Below, piece after piece: positions 1 to 7,884 of a DNA stretch of 64,000 nucleotides (within the stretch, counting starts at the first letter, position 1; each line of letters begins with the position of its first letter). The translations under genes and the position numbers were made by a program. The stretch comes from Thermocoleostomius sinensis A174 (lineage in GTDB: Bacteria; Cyanobacteriota; Cyanobacteriia; Elainellales; Elainellaceae), in assembly GCF_026802175.1 (NCBI RefSeq), contig NZ_CP113797.1:4689026-4753025 (forward strand), written 5' to 3'. Under the pieces are notes generated by a model. The model had not been told where the DNA came from. It saw only the letters and a list, made by a program, of their open reading frames with translations, and searched no databases.

Positions 1-488
1 ATTCCTAAATTATTGAGAGCAGCCATTTCACCTCGGCGATCGTTGGCGGCGCGGGCCAACGCTAGGCTTTTCTGTTTATAGTCAATGGCTCTGGAATGAT
101 CGTTGAGGTGACGGTACGCATTTCCCAAGTTGGCAAGGGACTGGCGCTCCAGCCCCTGATCATTGAAGCGTTGAGCAATATCTAAGCTTTGACGCGAACA
201 GGCAATTGCATCGGGATAGTTGCCTAAGGCATAAAATATTAACCCTAATGCACCCAATGCTTTGCCCTTACCAGAAAAATCTTGGATAGATCTGTAAAGT
301 TCTAGCGATCGCTGCAATGTGGCAAGAGCGGCAGCGAAATTGCGGATTTGGTACTGTTCAATGCCTTGTTCCAGTAAACAGTCTGCCTCTTCCTTACAAC
401 TATCCGAGAGCACGATCCCTAGTTGCTGCCAATGTCGGTCTGGCAAAGGGACAAACGTACCGTGTTGATCGTCAAATGAGCGGCTCAT
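1..488 (-). CDS. TPR-repeat protein, N-terminal part (runs off window)
   Basis: The complement of bases 488 to 1 is open for 162 codons from an ATG and continues beyond the window edge. A GGAG ribosome site lies ten bases upstream of that ATG. After about 35 residues the protein becomes helical repeats of 34-40 residues with the tetratricopeptide pattern, for example LANLGNAYRHLNDHSRAIDY, followed by another repeat beginning LALARAANDRRGEMAALNNLG. This subtype, with long TPRs, is typical of proteins carrying CHAT or NB-ARC domains elsewhere, but no such domain is visible here. TPRs mediate protein contacts; the partner is unknown. It is divergent from the radical SAM gene at 728. Confidence 0.8.
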   Translation of the reverse strand, partial: MSRSFDDQHGTFVPLPDRHWQQLGIVLSDSCKEEADCLLEQGIEQYQIRNFAAALATLQRSLELYRSIQDFSGKGKALGALGLIFYALGNYPDAIACSRQSLDIAQRFNDQGLERQSLANLGNAYRHLNDHSRAIDYKQKSLALARAANDRRGEMAALNNLG

Positions 489-646
489 ACGTGAATGGCT
501 CCGATTTGGAAGGGTATGCCTGGAACAGGACACATACCTGAACAACCCGCAGTCTTATATCAGGTTTATGATGGAAAGCAGATCAACTCCCACAGTGGAT
601 GTCCCGAATTCTGCCTGACTATTTCACCTGTGTTTGCAACAGACTG

Positions 647-702
647 TCCGCGAAAGCGCGGATAGGAAGGATAAGGGGCATCGCACCCTGTCTATTTTTT
701 TA
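647..702 (+). promoter_or_regulatory. Hairpin and T-run in the leader of the radical SAM gene
   Basis: A perfect 6-bp hairpin (TCCGCG at 647-652, loop AAAG, CGCGGA at 657-662) is followed by a weaker G/C-rich stem near 675-690. A run of seven T ends at about 702, 26 bases before the ATG at 728. The shape resembles an intrinsic terminator or attenuator inside the leader. No known riboswitch consensus was recognised. It could also be the end of an unseen small transcript. Confidence 0.35.
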
Positions 703-727
703 GTCATTTCATTCCCACTCATCTCCA

Positions 728-2332
728 ATGTCTGTTTTTGCTGCCGAACGTCTCCTGTTTACACCTGCTATACCGCAACCAGATGCGGTTCCAGTCATTT
801 TTGCATTCCCAAATGAGTACACGGTAGGAATCACAAGCTTGGGCTATCAGGTGGTGTGGGCTAAGCTGGCATCACGATCGGATGTGCAGGTGAGTCGTTT
901 GTTTACCGATGTCCACGAGCCGCTGCCGTCTCAACCTGAATTATTAGGATTCTCGGTTTCTTGGGAATTAGATTATGTCAACATTTTGCAACTGTTGGAG
1001 TCGTTAGACATTCCGATTTGGGCAACCGATCGATCAATCAATAATCCGCTGATATTTGGTGGTGGCCCGGTATTAACCGCCAATCCTGAACCGTTTGCGG
1101 AGTTCTTTGATGTGATTTTGCTGGGCGATGGGGAACTGCTGTTGGATGAGTTGATTGACGTATATCAATCCGTGCGGCAGGCCGATCGCTCTACCCAGTT
1201 GCAGCGCTTAGCGCAAGTACCCGGATTGTACATTCCCTGCTTGTATAGTGTCACCTATGAGGATGCCGAGGGAATGATTCAATCAATTCAGCCGATCGAA
1301 TCAGACATTCCAGCCCAAGTACAAAAACAAACCTATCGCGGTAATACCCTGTCTGCGTCTACAGTAGTCACAGAGAAAGCCGCTTGGGAAAATATTTACA
1401 TGGTGGAAGTAGTGCGCAGTTGTCCGGAAATGTGCCGCTTTTGTCTGGCTAGTTACCTAACACTGCCGTTTCGCACAGCTAGCTTGGAAGAGTCGCTGAT
1501 TCCAGCGATCGATCGGGGATTGAAAGTAACCAATCGCTTAGGATTACTGGGTGCTTCGGTGACTCAGCATCCAGAGTTTGAAGCGCTGCTGGACTATCTC
1601 AATCGTCCTCAGTACGATGATGTGCGATTGAGTTTGGCATCTGTGCGAACCAATACTGTTACCGAAAAGCTAGCGCGCATTTTAACCAAACACGATACTC
1701 GATCGATTACCATTGCTGTGGAAAGTGGCAGCGAGCGACTACGACACATTATTAACAAAAAATTGGAACAGGACGATATTGTGCAAGCAGCGGTAAATGC
1801 GAAAGCAGGCGGACTCAGTAGCTTGAAACTATACGGTATGGTGGGTATTCCTGGTGAAGCGATCGAGGATTTAGACCAAACGGTTGCGATGATGCAAGCT
1901 TTGAAAAAAGCGGCTCCAGGATTGCGTTTAACGCTGGGATGCAGCACGTTTGTGCCCAAGGCTCATACACCGTTTCAGTGGTATGGTGTTAACTCTGATG
2001 CCGAAAAACGACTCAAGTATTTGCAAAAACACTTGTGTCCTCAGGGCATTGATTTCCGTCCAGAGAGCTACAACTGGTCGGTGATTCAGGCATTAATTTC
2101 AAGGGGCGATCGACGCCTTGCTCGCTTACTAGAACGAGTGCGACATTACGGAGATTCGCTGGGCAGTTATCGTCGAGCCTTCAAAGACCTGCGTGGACAA
2201 GTCCCCCATCTCAACGTTTATGTACATGACGATTGGGAGATCGATCGGCTGTTGCCGTGGAACCACATTCAAGGGCCACTGCCAATTGCAACGTTGGTGA
2301 AGCATCGGGAAATGGCCATCGCCGCAGGATAA
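728..2332 (+). CDS. B12-binding-type radical SAM protein
   Basis: A 534-residue predicted radical SAM enzyme. The N-terminal ~190 residues resemble a cobalamin-binding-like Rossmann domain (FGGGPVLTANPEPFAEFFD near 109-127; LLGDGELLLDEL near 131-142). The radical SAM core carries the 4Fe-4S motif CxxxCxxC as C232, C236 and C239 (SCPEMCRFCLAS). A GMVGIPGE strand near residue 375 fits the SAM-binding barrel. The family is common in cyanobacteria; reaction and substrate are unknown. No strong Shine-Dalgarno precedes the ATG, but its leader holds a hairpin. It is not in an obvious operon: the next gene starts more than 200 bases downstream. Confidence 0.85.
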   Translation: MSVFAAERLLFTPAIPQPDAVPVIFAFPNEYTVGITSLGYQVVWAKLASRSDVQVSRLFTDVHEPLPSQPELLGFSVSWELDYVNILQLLESLDIPIWATDRSINNPLIFGGGPVLTANPEPFAEFFDVILLGDGELLLDELIDVYQSVRQADRSTQLQRLAQVPGLYIPCLYSVTYEDAEGMIQSIQPIESDIPAQVQKQTYRGNTLSASTVVTEKAAWENIYMVEVVRSCPEMCRFCLASYLTLPFRTASLEESLIPAIDRGLKVTNRLGLLGASVTQHPEFEALLDYLNRPQYDDVRLSLASVRTNTVTEKLARILTKHDTRSITIAVESGSERLRHIINKKLEQDDIVQAAVNAKAGGLSSLKLYGMVGIPGEAIEDLDQTVAMMQALKKAAPGLRLTLGCSTFVPKAHTPFQWYGVNSDAEKRLKYLQKHLCPQGIDFRPESYNWSVIQALISRGDRRLARLLERVRHYGDSLGSYRRAFKDLRGQVPHLNVYVHDDWEIDRLLPWNHIQGPLPIATLVKHREMAIAAG

Positions 2333-2549
2333 GCAGACTTAGATAAGCAGACCCAGTGCCAATCTTGATGAACATTTCGCTACAAGTGCGAGTTGCAAGC
2401 GACTTTGGTCGAGGCACTGACAAATTTGACTGACAAGTTCAACTAACACATTTGATTGAAGAGCAACAGTTGTATTGCACGATCGCTATGCGTTTTAGGC
2501 AGGGTTGCATCGATAATTAATTACAAACCCATTGTTTTAGGATTTTGTG

Positions 2550-3887
2550 ATGCAACAACTGACTGAATTCACCTCTACACTGACGCGATCGGATCTGGAG
2601 GCCTTTTGGATGCCGTTTACTGCCAATCGGCAGTTTAAAGATCATCCGCGTTTGTTTGTATCCGCTAAAGATATGCACTACACCACCCATGATGGACGAC
2701 AAGTGTTGGATGGAACGGCTGGGCTGTGGTGTGTCAATGCGGGGCATTGCCGATCGCAAATTGTGGAAGCGGTGCAGACCCAAGTTGCGACATTGGACTT
2801 TGGACCCACGTTTCAAATGGGACATCCAGGAGCCTTTCAATTAGCCCAACGGTTAACCGAGATGGCACCGGGCTATGATCATGTCTTCTTTGCCAACTCT
2901 GGCTCGGAAGCGGTAGATTCAGCCTTAAAAATTGCGATCGCCTATCATCGAGCGCGGGGAGAGGGCACGCGGCAACGGCTGATCGGACGAGAGCGGGGCT
3001 ATCACGGTGTTGGCTTTGGCGGAATTTCCGTCGGCGGCATTGGCACAAATCGAAAATTCTTTGGCAGCCTGCTGACCGGAGTGGATCACCTGCCGCATAC
3101 GCACAATCTGGAGCACAATGCTTTTAGCAAAGGGCAGCCAGAATGGGGTGCGCATTTGGCCGATGAATTGGAACGCCTGGTGCTGCTGCACGATGCCTCG
3201 AACATTGCCGCTGTAATTGTAGAACCCGTGGCCGGCTCTACAGGCGTACTGATTCCTCCCAAGGGGTATCTAGAACGACTGCGATCGATTTGCGATAAGT
3301 ATGGCATTTTGCTGATTTTTGATGAAGTAATCACCGGATTTGGGCGATTGGGAGCCAGCTTTGCCGCCGACTATTTTGATGTCAAGCCCGACCTAATTAC
3401 CGTCGCCAAAGGCATCACCAACGGCACAATTCCAATGGGGGCTGTGTTGGTGCGGCAGGGGATTTACGATGCGTTCATGCACGGGCCCGAACATGCGATC
3501 GAACTGTTCCACGGCTATACCTACTCTGGGCATCCGGTGGCCTGTGCGGCAGGGTTGGCGACTTTGAAGCTCTATCAGCAAGAGGGATTATTTCAACGCG
3601 CTCACGAATTGTCAGACTACTGGGAAGAGGCAGTACATTCTCTGAAGGGTCTGCCCCATGTGATTGATACGCGCAATTTGGGCTTAGTCGCAGGCATTGA
3701 ACTAGAACCAATCGCCGGTAAGCCAGCCGCCCGCGCCTTTGACTGCTTCTTGCGTTGCTATGAGCGAGGCTTGTTGATTCGCACTACGGGAGACATTATT
3801 GCGCTGTCGCCACCGCTGATTATTGAGAAATCTCATATCGATGAACTGTTTGGGTTGTTGGCGGAGGTGCTGAAGGAATTGCCGTAG
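2550..3887 (+). CDS. Class III omega-aminotransferase (beta-alanine:pyruvate type)
   Basis: PLP-dependent class III transaminase of 445 residues. It shows the family features: LDGTAGLWCVNAGH near the N-terminus, the cofactor phosphate loop NSGSEAVDSALK, the active-site Asp in LLIFDEVITGFGRLG, and the Schiff-base Lys in TVAKGITNGTIPMGAV. The overall pattern fits omega-amino acid:pyruvate transaminases, which act on beta-alanine or similar amines; the exact donor cannot be read from sequence. An AGGA ribosome site at 2539-2542 lies seven bases before the ATG at 2550. A GTG at 2547 is an unlikely alternative. It appears monocistronic. Beta-alanine is also the substrate of PanC at 47.8 kb, but the genes are not linked. 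Confidence 0.85.
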   Translation: MQQLTEFTSTLTRSDLEAFWMPFTANRQFKDHPRLFVSAKDMHYTTHDGRQVLDGTAGLWCVNAGHCRSQIVEAVQTQVATLDFGPTFQMGHPGAFQLAQRLTEMAPGYDHVFFANSGSEAVDSALKIAIAYHRARGEGTRQRLIGRERGYHGVGFGGISVGGIGTNRKFFGSLLTGVDHLPHTHNLEHNAFSKGQPEWGAHLADELERLVLLHDASNIAAVIVEPVAGSTGVLIPPKGYLERLRSICDKYGILLIFDEVITGFGRLGASFAADYFDVKPDLITVAKGITNGTIPMGAVLVRQGIYDAFMHGPEHAIELFHGYTYSGHPVACAAGLATLKLYQQEGLFQRAHELSDYWEEAVHSLKGLPHVIDTRNLGLVAGIELEPIAGKPAARAFDCFLRCYERGLLIRTTGDIIALSPPLIIEKSHIDELFGLLAEVLKELP

Positions 3888-3921
3888 ATGTAGATGGGGA
3901 ATGGGGGATGGAGCAGTGGTT

Positions 3922-4456
3922 CTACTGAAGAATGGCGACTAGGATTCGCATCAACTCCTCGAAATCGGCGGGCATTCGGTAGAGGTTAATGTCCTGCACA
4001 ATGCGTTTTTCTAAACGGTGAAGTTGTTCAAATTTCCAAATATCGCCAGTGGTCACGGCTCCACAGAGAATGGATTGCTCCGAATTTGACCATTGCTCCA
4101 AGGCAATTAAGCTCTGCCCCCAATTGCCTAAAGCCGCGCGCTAAGTCGTCATTTTTTGCCTCCACAACTAATACTAATAGTGTCGTGTCTGCCCGCACAA
4201 AATAGTCTAAGTTGCCTTTGAGCCAGTCGTTTACCACGATCGGATATTCAATTCGCAGTTGGGAACGGGTATAATAGCACACATCGGCAATGATCGGGGC
4301 TACCAATAACTCCCGGCGGGCTTGTTCACTCGTAAGACTGGCGTAGACTATAGCCACTCAAAGGCTCGGTAAGCCAAAATTTGGTTGGTTATTAGACCAA
4401 CTTCTAGCCAGAACCGTCCTTTCACCTTACGGAATTCTTCGTAGGTCAAGCTACAT
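3922..4456 (-). pseudogene. Frame-disrupted PD-(D/E)XK-like hypothetical protein
   Basis: Read across frames, the minus strand encodes one cyanobacterial hypothetical protein of about 170 residues: LTYEEFRKVKGRFWLEVG..., then YASLTSEQARRELLVAPIIA, LKGNLDYFVRADTTLL, VVEAKNDDLARGFRQLGAEL, and finally IALEQWSNSEQ and FEELMRILVAIL. The D...EAK arrangement looks like a PD-(D/E)XK nuclease core. Three breaks separate these blocks: an extra base just after the ATG at 4456, a TAG with frame change at 4346-4353, and a one-base gain at 4108-4111. A 6-bp tandem ACTAAT duplication at 4167-4178 adds two residues beside the EAK motif. The 109-codon open frame inside it is only the middle piece. Sequencing error is possible, but three separate breaks make decay more likely. 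Confidence 0.75.
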
Positions 4457-4614
4457 CAACCTTTGCTCCAATCACTATCACCAACAAATATCATTGCCAG
4501 AGTCTCTGCGATCGTCAATCAATGAAACAATGAAGAGGATTGCCTGTTGCCTGACGGCGATTTGCAAGTACGATTGGTCTAGCAACCCTTAGCACCCACT
4601 GACTATCTTCACGA

Positions 4615-5265
4615 ATGACTCTGCAACTGCGTGTTTACGTTCCACCCCATCCTCTAATCAAACACTGGCTAGCGGTTGCCCGTGATGCCACGACCCCGTC
4701 TGTGTTGTTTCGCAGTGCTATGACGGAATTGGGACGCTGGTTAACCTATGAGGCAATTCGTGAGTGGTTGCCCACAATGGACACTGAAGTGAACACGCCG
4801 TTGTCCACCTGTCCTGCAACGTTCATTAATCCGGAAATTCCGATCGCCGTCATTCCAATTCTGCGGGCTGGGCTGTCTTTGCTAGAGGGAGCGCAAACTC
4901 TTTTACCTCTCTCGTCGGTGTATCACATTGGTGTAGTGCGCAATGAGGAAACCCTAGAGCCAAGCATCTATCTCAATAAATTTCCGTCTCAATTTCATTC
5001 AGAAACGCGAGTGGTCATTACAGAGCCAATGCTGGCTACAGGTGGCACGATCGTGACGGTGATGGAAGAGTTAACCAAACGTGGCATCGACCCAGCCTTT
5101 GTGCGAATCATTTCAGTGGTGGCATCACCGGTAGCACTGCAAAAACTTAATGTTGCCTATCCAGGTCTGGTGATTTTTACTGCCGCGATCGATGAAGTCC
5201 TAAATGATAAAGGCTATATCGTACCGGGGTTAGGCGATGCAGGCGATCGCACCTTTGGTACTTAA
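4615..5265 (+). CDS. upp: Uracil phosphoribosyltransferase
   Basis: Pyrimidine salvage enzyme: uracil + PRPP gives UMP + PPi in the cytoplasm. It has 216 residues, the usual Upp length. It shows the N-terminal HPLIKHWL segment, the TYEAIREWLP helix, the uracil/PRPP pocket strand PILRAGLSLLEG, and the PRPP loop ITEPMLATGGTI (normally DPMLATGGS; here E replaces the usual D). The C-terminal GLGDAGDRTFGT is the uracil-binding segment. It stands alone, with the pseudogene upstream on the opposite strand and a small membrane protein gene downstream. Confidence 0.93.
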   Translation: MTLQLRVYVPPHPLIKHWLAVARDATTPSVLFRSAMTELGRWLTYEAIREWLPTMDTEVNTPLSTCPATFINPEIPIAVIPILRAGLSLLEGAQTLLPLSSVYHIGVVRNEETLEPSIYLNKFPSQFHSETRVVITEPMLATGGTIVTVMEELTKRGIDPAFVRIISVVASPVALQKLNVAYPGLVIFTAAIDEVLNDKGYIVPGLGDAGDRTFGT

Positions 5266-5381
5266 CTCACAAGTTGTGACAACAAGTCCAAGCATGGTGG
5301 TCAAGTGTTAGAACCAGCAAGTAAGCTATGAACAAGGAATCGCACCTTTAATCGAACTAGATAAACACAAATGCAATTGAT

Positions 5382-5723
5382 ATGAGTCAGCAAGGAAATT
5401 TTGTGGGTGGTTTTTTGCTAGGAACCGTAGTTGGCGGCATCGTCGGCGGTATTACTGGAGTCGTTGTGGCGTCACGTTTATCGCAACCTGGAGCAGCTAA
5501 TGAAGAAGGAACGGTGACTAAAATTGACAACAAAAGCGAAGGAAAGGTGACTAAAAAACGCCAACTTCGAGCCGCTACCGAGCAAAACATGGAAGTGGCC
5601 CGGCGTGGACTCGAAGATAAAATTGCTCAATTGAATGAAGCGATCGATGATGTGCGCCAACAGTTGGGAGCCGTCAACGGTAATGGTGACAGCGGAGAGC
5701 AATCAGTCCCTCGAAAAGGATGA
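5382..5723 (+). CDS. Small membrane-anchored YtxH-like protein
   Basis: A 113-residue protein with an N-terminal glycine-zipper membrane segment (residues ~5-32, including GTVVGGIVGGITGVVVASRL). It is followed by a charged, probably coiled-coil tail with TEQNMEVARRGLEDKIAQLN. This pattern matches YtxH/gas-vesicle-like small proteins conserved in cyanobacteria, some of which respond to stress. No enzyme motif is present. Its function is unknown. It lies 117 bases after upp on the same strand, too loosely to claim an operon. Confidence 0.65.
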   Translation: MSQQGNFVGGFLLGTVVGGIVGGITGVVVASRLSQPGAANEEGTVTKIDNKSEGKVTKKRQLRAATEQNMEVARRGLEDKIAQLNEAIDDVRQQLGAVNGNGDSGEQSVPRKG

Positions 5724-5835
5724 GCAAGGGGCAGAGAAAATGGGTGGGGAAACGATCGAGAATAGGTAATTAAATTCTGCCATCCCCCACTCCCGATTCC
5801 CTTACCGGCTTCCAACCTCCCATGCCTGATTCTCT

Positions 5836-6996
5836 TCAGTGAGGGTGACCATGGGAGTGATCATGCGCATGATGGTGATGGTGATGGTGATGCTGTGCTT
5901 GTGCGATCGCCAATGCCGGATTCACTGAAAGCGCTTGCTCAGACAACAGGGCCGCAATCTGATCATCTGCCCAATCTGCTGCCATCTGCAAGAACTTGGG
6001 ATTATCGTTGACACAAGGCATTTGTACATAGGTGACATCAGGACGCTTGCGCCGCAGTCCATGAATAATGTGATCTACGTCTAGTAAGGTTTCGTGGTTT
6101 TCAGTAGCAAACCCGATCGGCATAAACACTAGCGCCTTTGCACCTAAGTCCATCAGGTTTTTGGCAGCTAGTTCGGCGTTGGGCTGAGTCCACTCAATTA
6201 ACGGTGTTTGGTGATTCAACCAGCCCACAGAAATCAGAGGATAGCGATAGATCAGCTTTTCGCGTACCGATTCATACAAGGCTTGGCTTTCATCGATACC
6301 AGAAGTAAAGCCCTTGGCTTTGTGCGGACAGCCATGATTCATCAATACGATGCCAATCTGGGACGGAAGATAGGCTTCAGCTAAGTCCTGTGCAACCTTC
6401 TCCTCTACCATTTGGGCCATTAAATCAATATAGGCAGGCTGATTGTAGAACGAAGGAATGTAACGAATCCCTTTCACCCAATGCGCATTGGCATCCGTCA
6501 AGTTAGCAAGGGCTTTGTTGACTTGCTCTACAGCAATGCCACTGGTGAAGATTGAATCAACCACCAACAGCGGGTAAATTAAAAGCTTGTCAAATCCTTG
6601 AGATTTAATGTCGGTTAAAACTTGTTCAGGAAGGAAAGGGGCACAGAAGTTAAAGGCTTTAAACACCTGTACCCGATCGCCCCATTTTTCCCGTAAGCGG
6701 GTTTCAATTCCTGCTCGCTGCTGCTCGAAGATGGCGTTGTGAGGCGAAATAAAGTGATCATGTTGATGTTGCCACTCGTGCAAATCAAAGATGGCCAGCA
6801 GTTTAGCCAATGGTGGATAAATCCAAGTTGGCACGGGAGCAAATTTGGCTGTCAGTAGGTTTAAGGCTTGCTCGTTGTAGTTAGCAAAGTCTTCGTAGCT
6901 CTCAACTTCGCCATAGCCCATCAGCAGAACGGCAACCCGATCGGCCGATTCAGCATCTGCCATAGACTGTTGCGATTTTTCAGGAGTAGCGACCAC
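5836..6996 (-). CDS. Ferrochelatase-like protein with poly-His tail
   Basis: A 386-residue chelatase-fold protein related to ferrochelatase (HemH). It has AVLLMGYGEVESYEDFANY near the N-terminus, IGIVLMNHGCPHKAKGF in the middle and MPIGFATENHETLLD near the C-terminus, like the ferrochelatase GFxxDxxETL-type region. It lacks the chlorophyll-binding C-terminal CAB domain of the usual cyanobacterial HemH. It ends in eight consecutive His followed by HDHSHGHPH, probably a metal-holding tail. It may be a second, divergent chelatase rather than the housekeeping enzyme. The GTG at 6996, with a GAGG upstream, is preferred over an internal ATG at 6963. Confidence 0.7.
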   Translation of the reverse strand: MVATPEKSQQSMADAESADRVAVLLMGYGEVESYEDFANYNEQALNLLTAKFAPVPTWIYPPLAKLLAIFDLHEWQHQHDHFISPHNAIFEQQRAGIETRLREKWGDRVQVFKAFNFCAPFLPEQVLTDIKSQGFDKLLIYPLLVVDSIFTSGIAVEQVNKALANLTDANAHWVKGIRYIPSFYNQPAYIDLMAQMVEEKVAQDLAEAYLPSQIGIVLMNHGCPHKAKGFTSGIDESQALYESVREKLIYRYPLISVGWLNHQTPLIEWTQPNAELAAKNLMDLGAKALVFMPIGFATENHETLLDVDHIIHGLRRKRPDVTYVQMPCVNDNPKFLQMAADWADDQIAALLSEQALSVNPALAIAQAQHHHHHHHHAHDHSHGHPH

Positions 6997-7129
6997 GCTT
7001 GCACCTCAGCTTCTGCAAATACAAATGAGTAATTTGGTTGAACACTGCCCTGTGAAACTCGTCAGAAGGCCACGGCAATGTACGATGGACGAAGCGGATC
7101 GATCGCTTTGCCCATTCCTTTAGGGTAAC

Positions 7130-7146
7130 ATCCCCCATGGGGGGAT
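7130..7146. promoter_or_regulatory. Inverted repeat between divergent genes
   Basis: ATCCCCC (7130-7136), three bases, then GGGGGAT (7140-7146) form a perfect 7-bp inverted repeat. It lies in the 270-base region between the ferrochelatase-like gene (minus) and the small membrane protein gene (plus). TAGTAT at 7147-7152 directly after it could serve as a -10 element. It could be an operator or a transcript hairpin; no regulator is assigned. Confidence 0.35.
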
Positions 7147-7269
7147 AGTATAAACGAAAATTGAAATCTCCTATTCGATGGATTTTTCCCGTCGTGATCA
7201 GGTGATAAAGGTAGCGATTGAAAACCGGGAACTAGTGATTGGCACTATAAACCTGACAGTTTTTGAAAT

Positions 7270-7695
7270 ATGGCAAGAGGTCTCGTTTGGCTACCCCTGC
7301 TGGTTCTGTTCATTTGGCTCACGTGGGCAGGTTGGAATGAATATCAGAAGTTAGAAGCCTACAACGCTTGGGCCAAGCAGTTCGATCGCGCTAAATACGA
7401 TATCTATTCGGTATTGGGACAGAAGGGTGACAAGTTAACCTGGGGCAAACCCACGCGCAAAGGACCGATTGAGCTACAAACCGTTTCGCTGCAACAGGTA
7501 AAGGATATTCAACTTCTAGTCAATGATCAAAAAACTGACCTAGAGAATCTACCGCCCAAAAGTCAAGCGGTTGCGATCGAGTTGCAGTTGCAGGATATAG
7601 ACCCAGTGCGTATTCCGTTTACCGAGGTTGAGCTAGCTGCTAAGTGGACAACAGTTCTGCGGCAAGATTGGCAGTCATTACAGGCTCAAGGGTAG
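7270..7695 (+). CDS. Conserved cyanobacterial membrane-anchored protein
   Basis: A 141-residue protein with one N-terminal membrane helix (residues ~4-24, GLVWLPLLVLFIWLTWAGWN). The soluble remainder is rich in charged and Gln residues, e.g. GDKLTWGKPTRKGPIELQT. The overall pattern resembles conserved cyanobacterial hypothetical proteins; no catalytic motif is seen. The ATG at 7270 places the hydrophobic segment right at the N-terminus, as expected for a signal anchor. Topology is probably N-in with the body outside the cytoplasm. Function unknown. Confidence 0.7.
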   Translation: MARGLVWLPLLVLFIWLTWAGWNEYQKLEAYNAWAKQFDRAKYDIYSVLGQKGDKLTWGKPTRKGPIELQTVSLQQVKDIQLLVNDQKTDLENLPPKSQAVAIELQLQDIDPVRIPFTEVELAAKWTTVLRQDWQSLQAQG

Positions 7696-7884
7696 AGAAA
7701 ACTGATTACATCGTTGAAATGTTCAAAACCACCGCCGCACAGCCAGCAGGATTAACGACGCGATCGTGGAGTTGGCACGATATTGCTACCTATCCCACAT
7801 TAATTTAATGCACTACCTAAAAATTCTGATAAGGTTATGTGTCTCCAGATTTGTACCAATTACTGCCCGACTTTGCTGTAGTGC

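Noticed and set aside
4028-4357. 109-residue open frame as an intact gene
   Set aside because: It is only the middle block of a longer protein whose ends lie in other frames; its own ends are frame-shifted nonsense.
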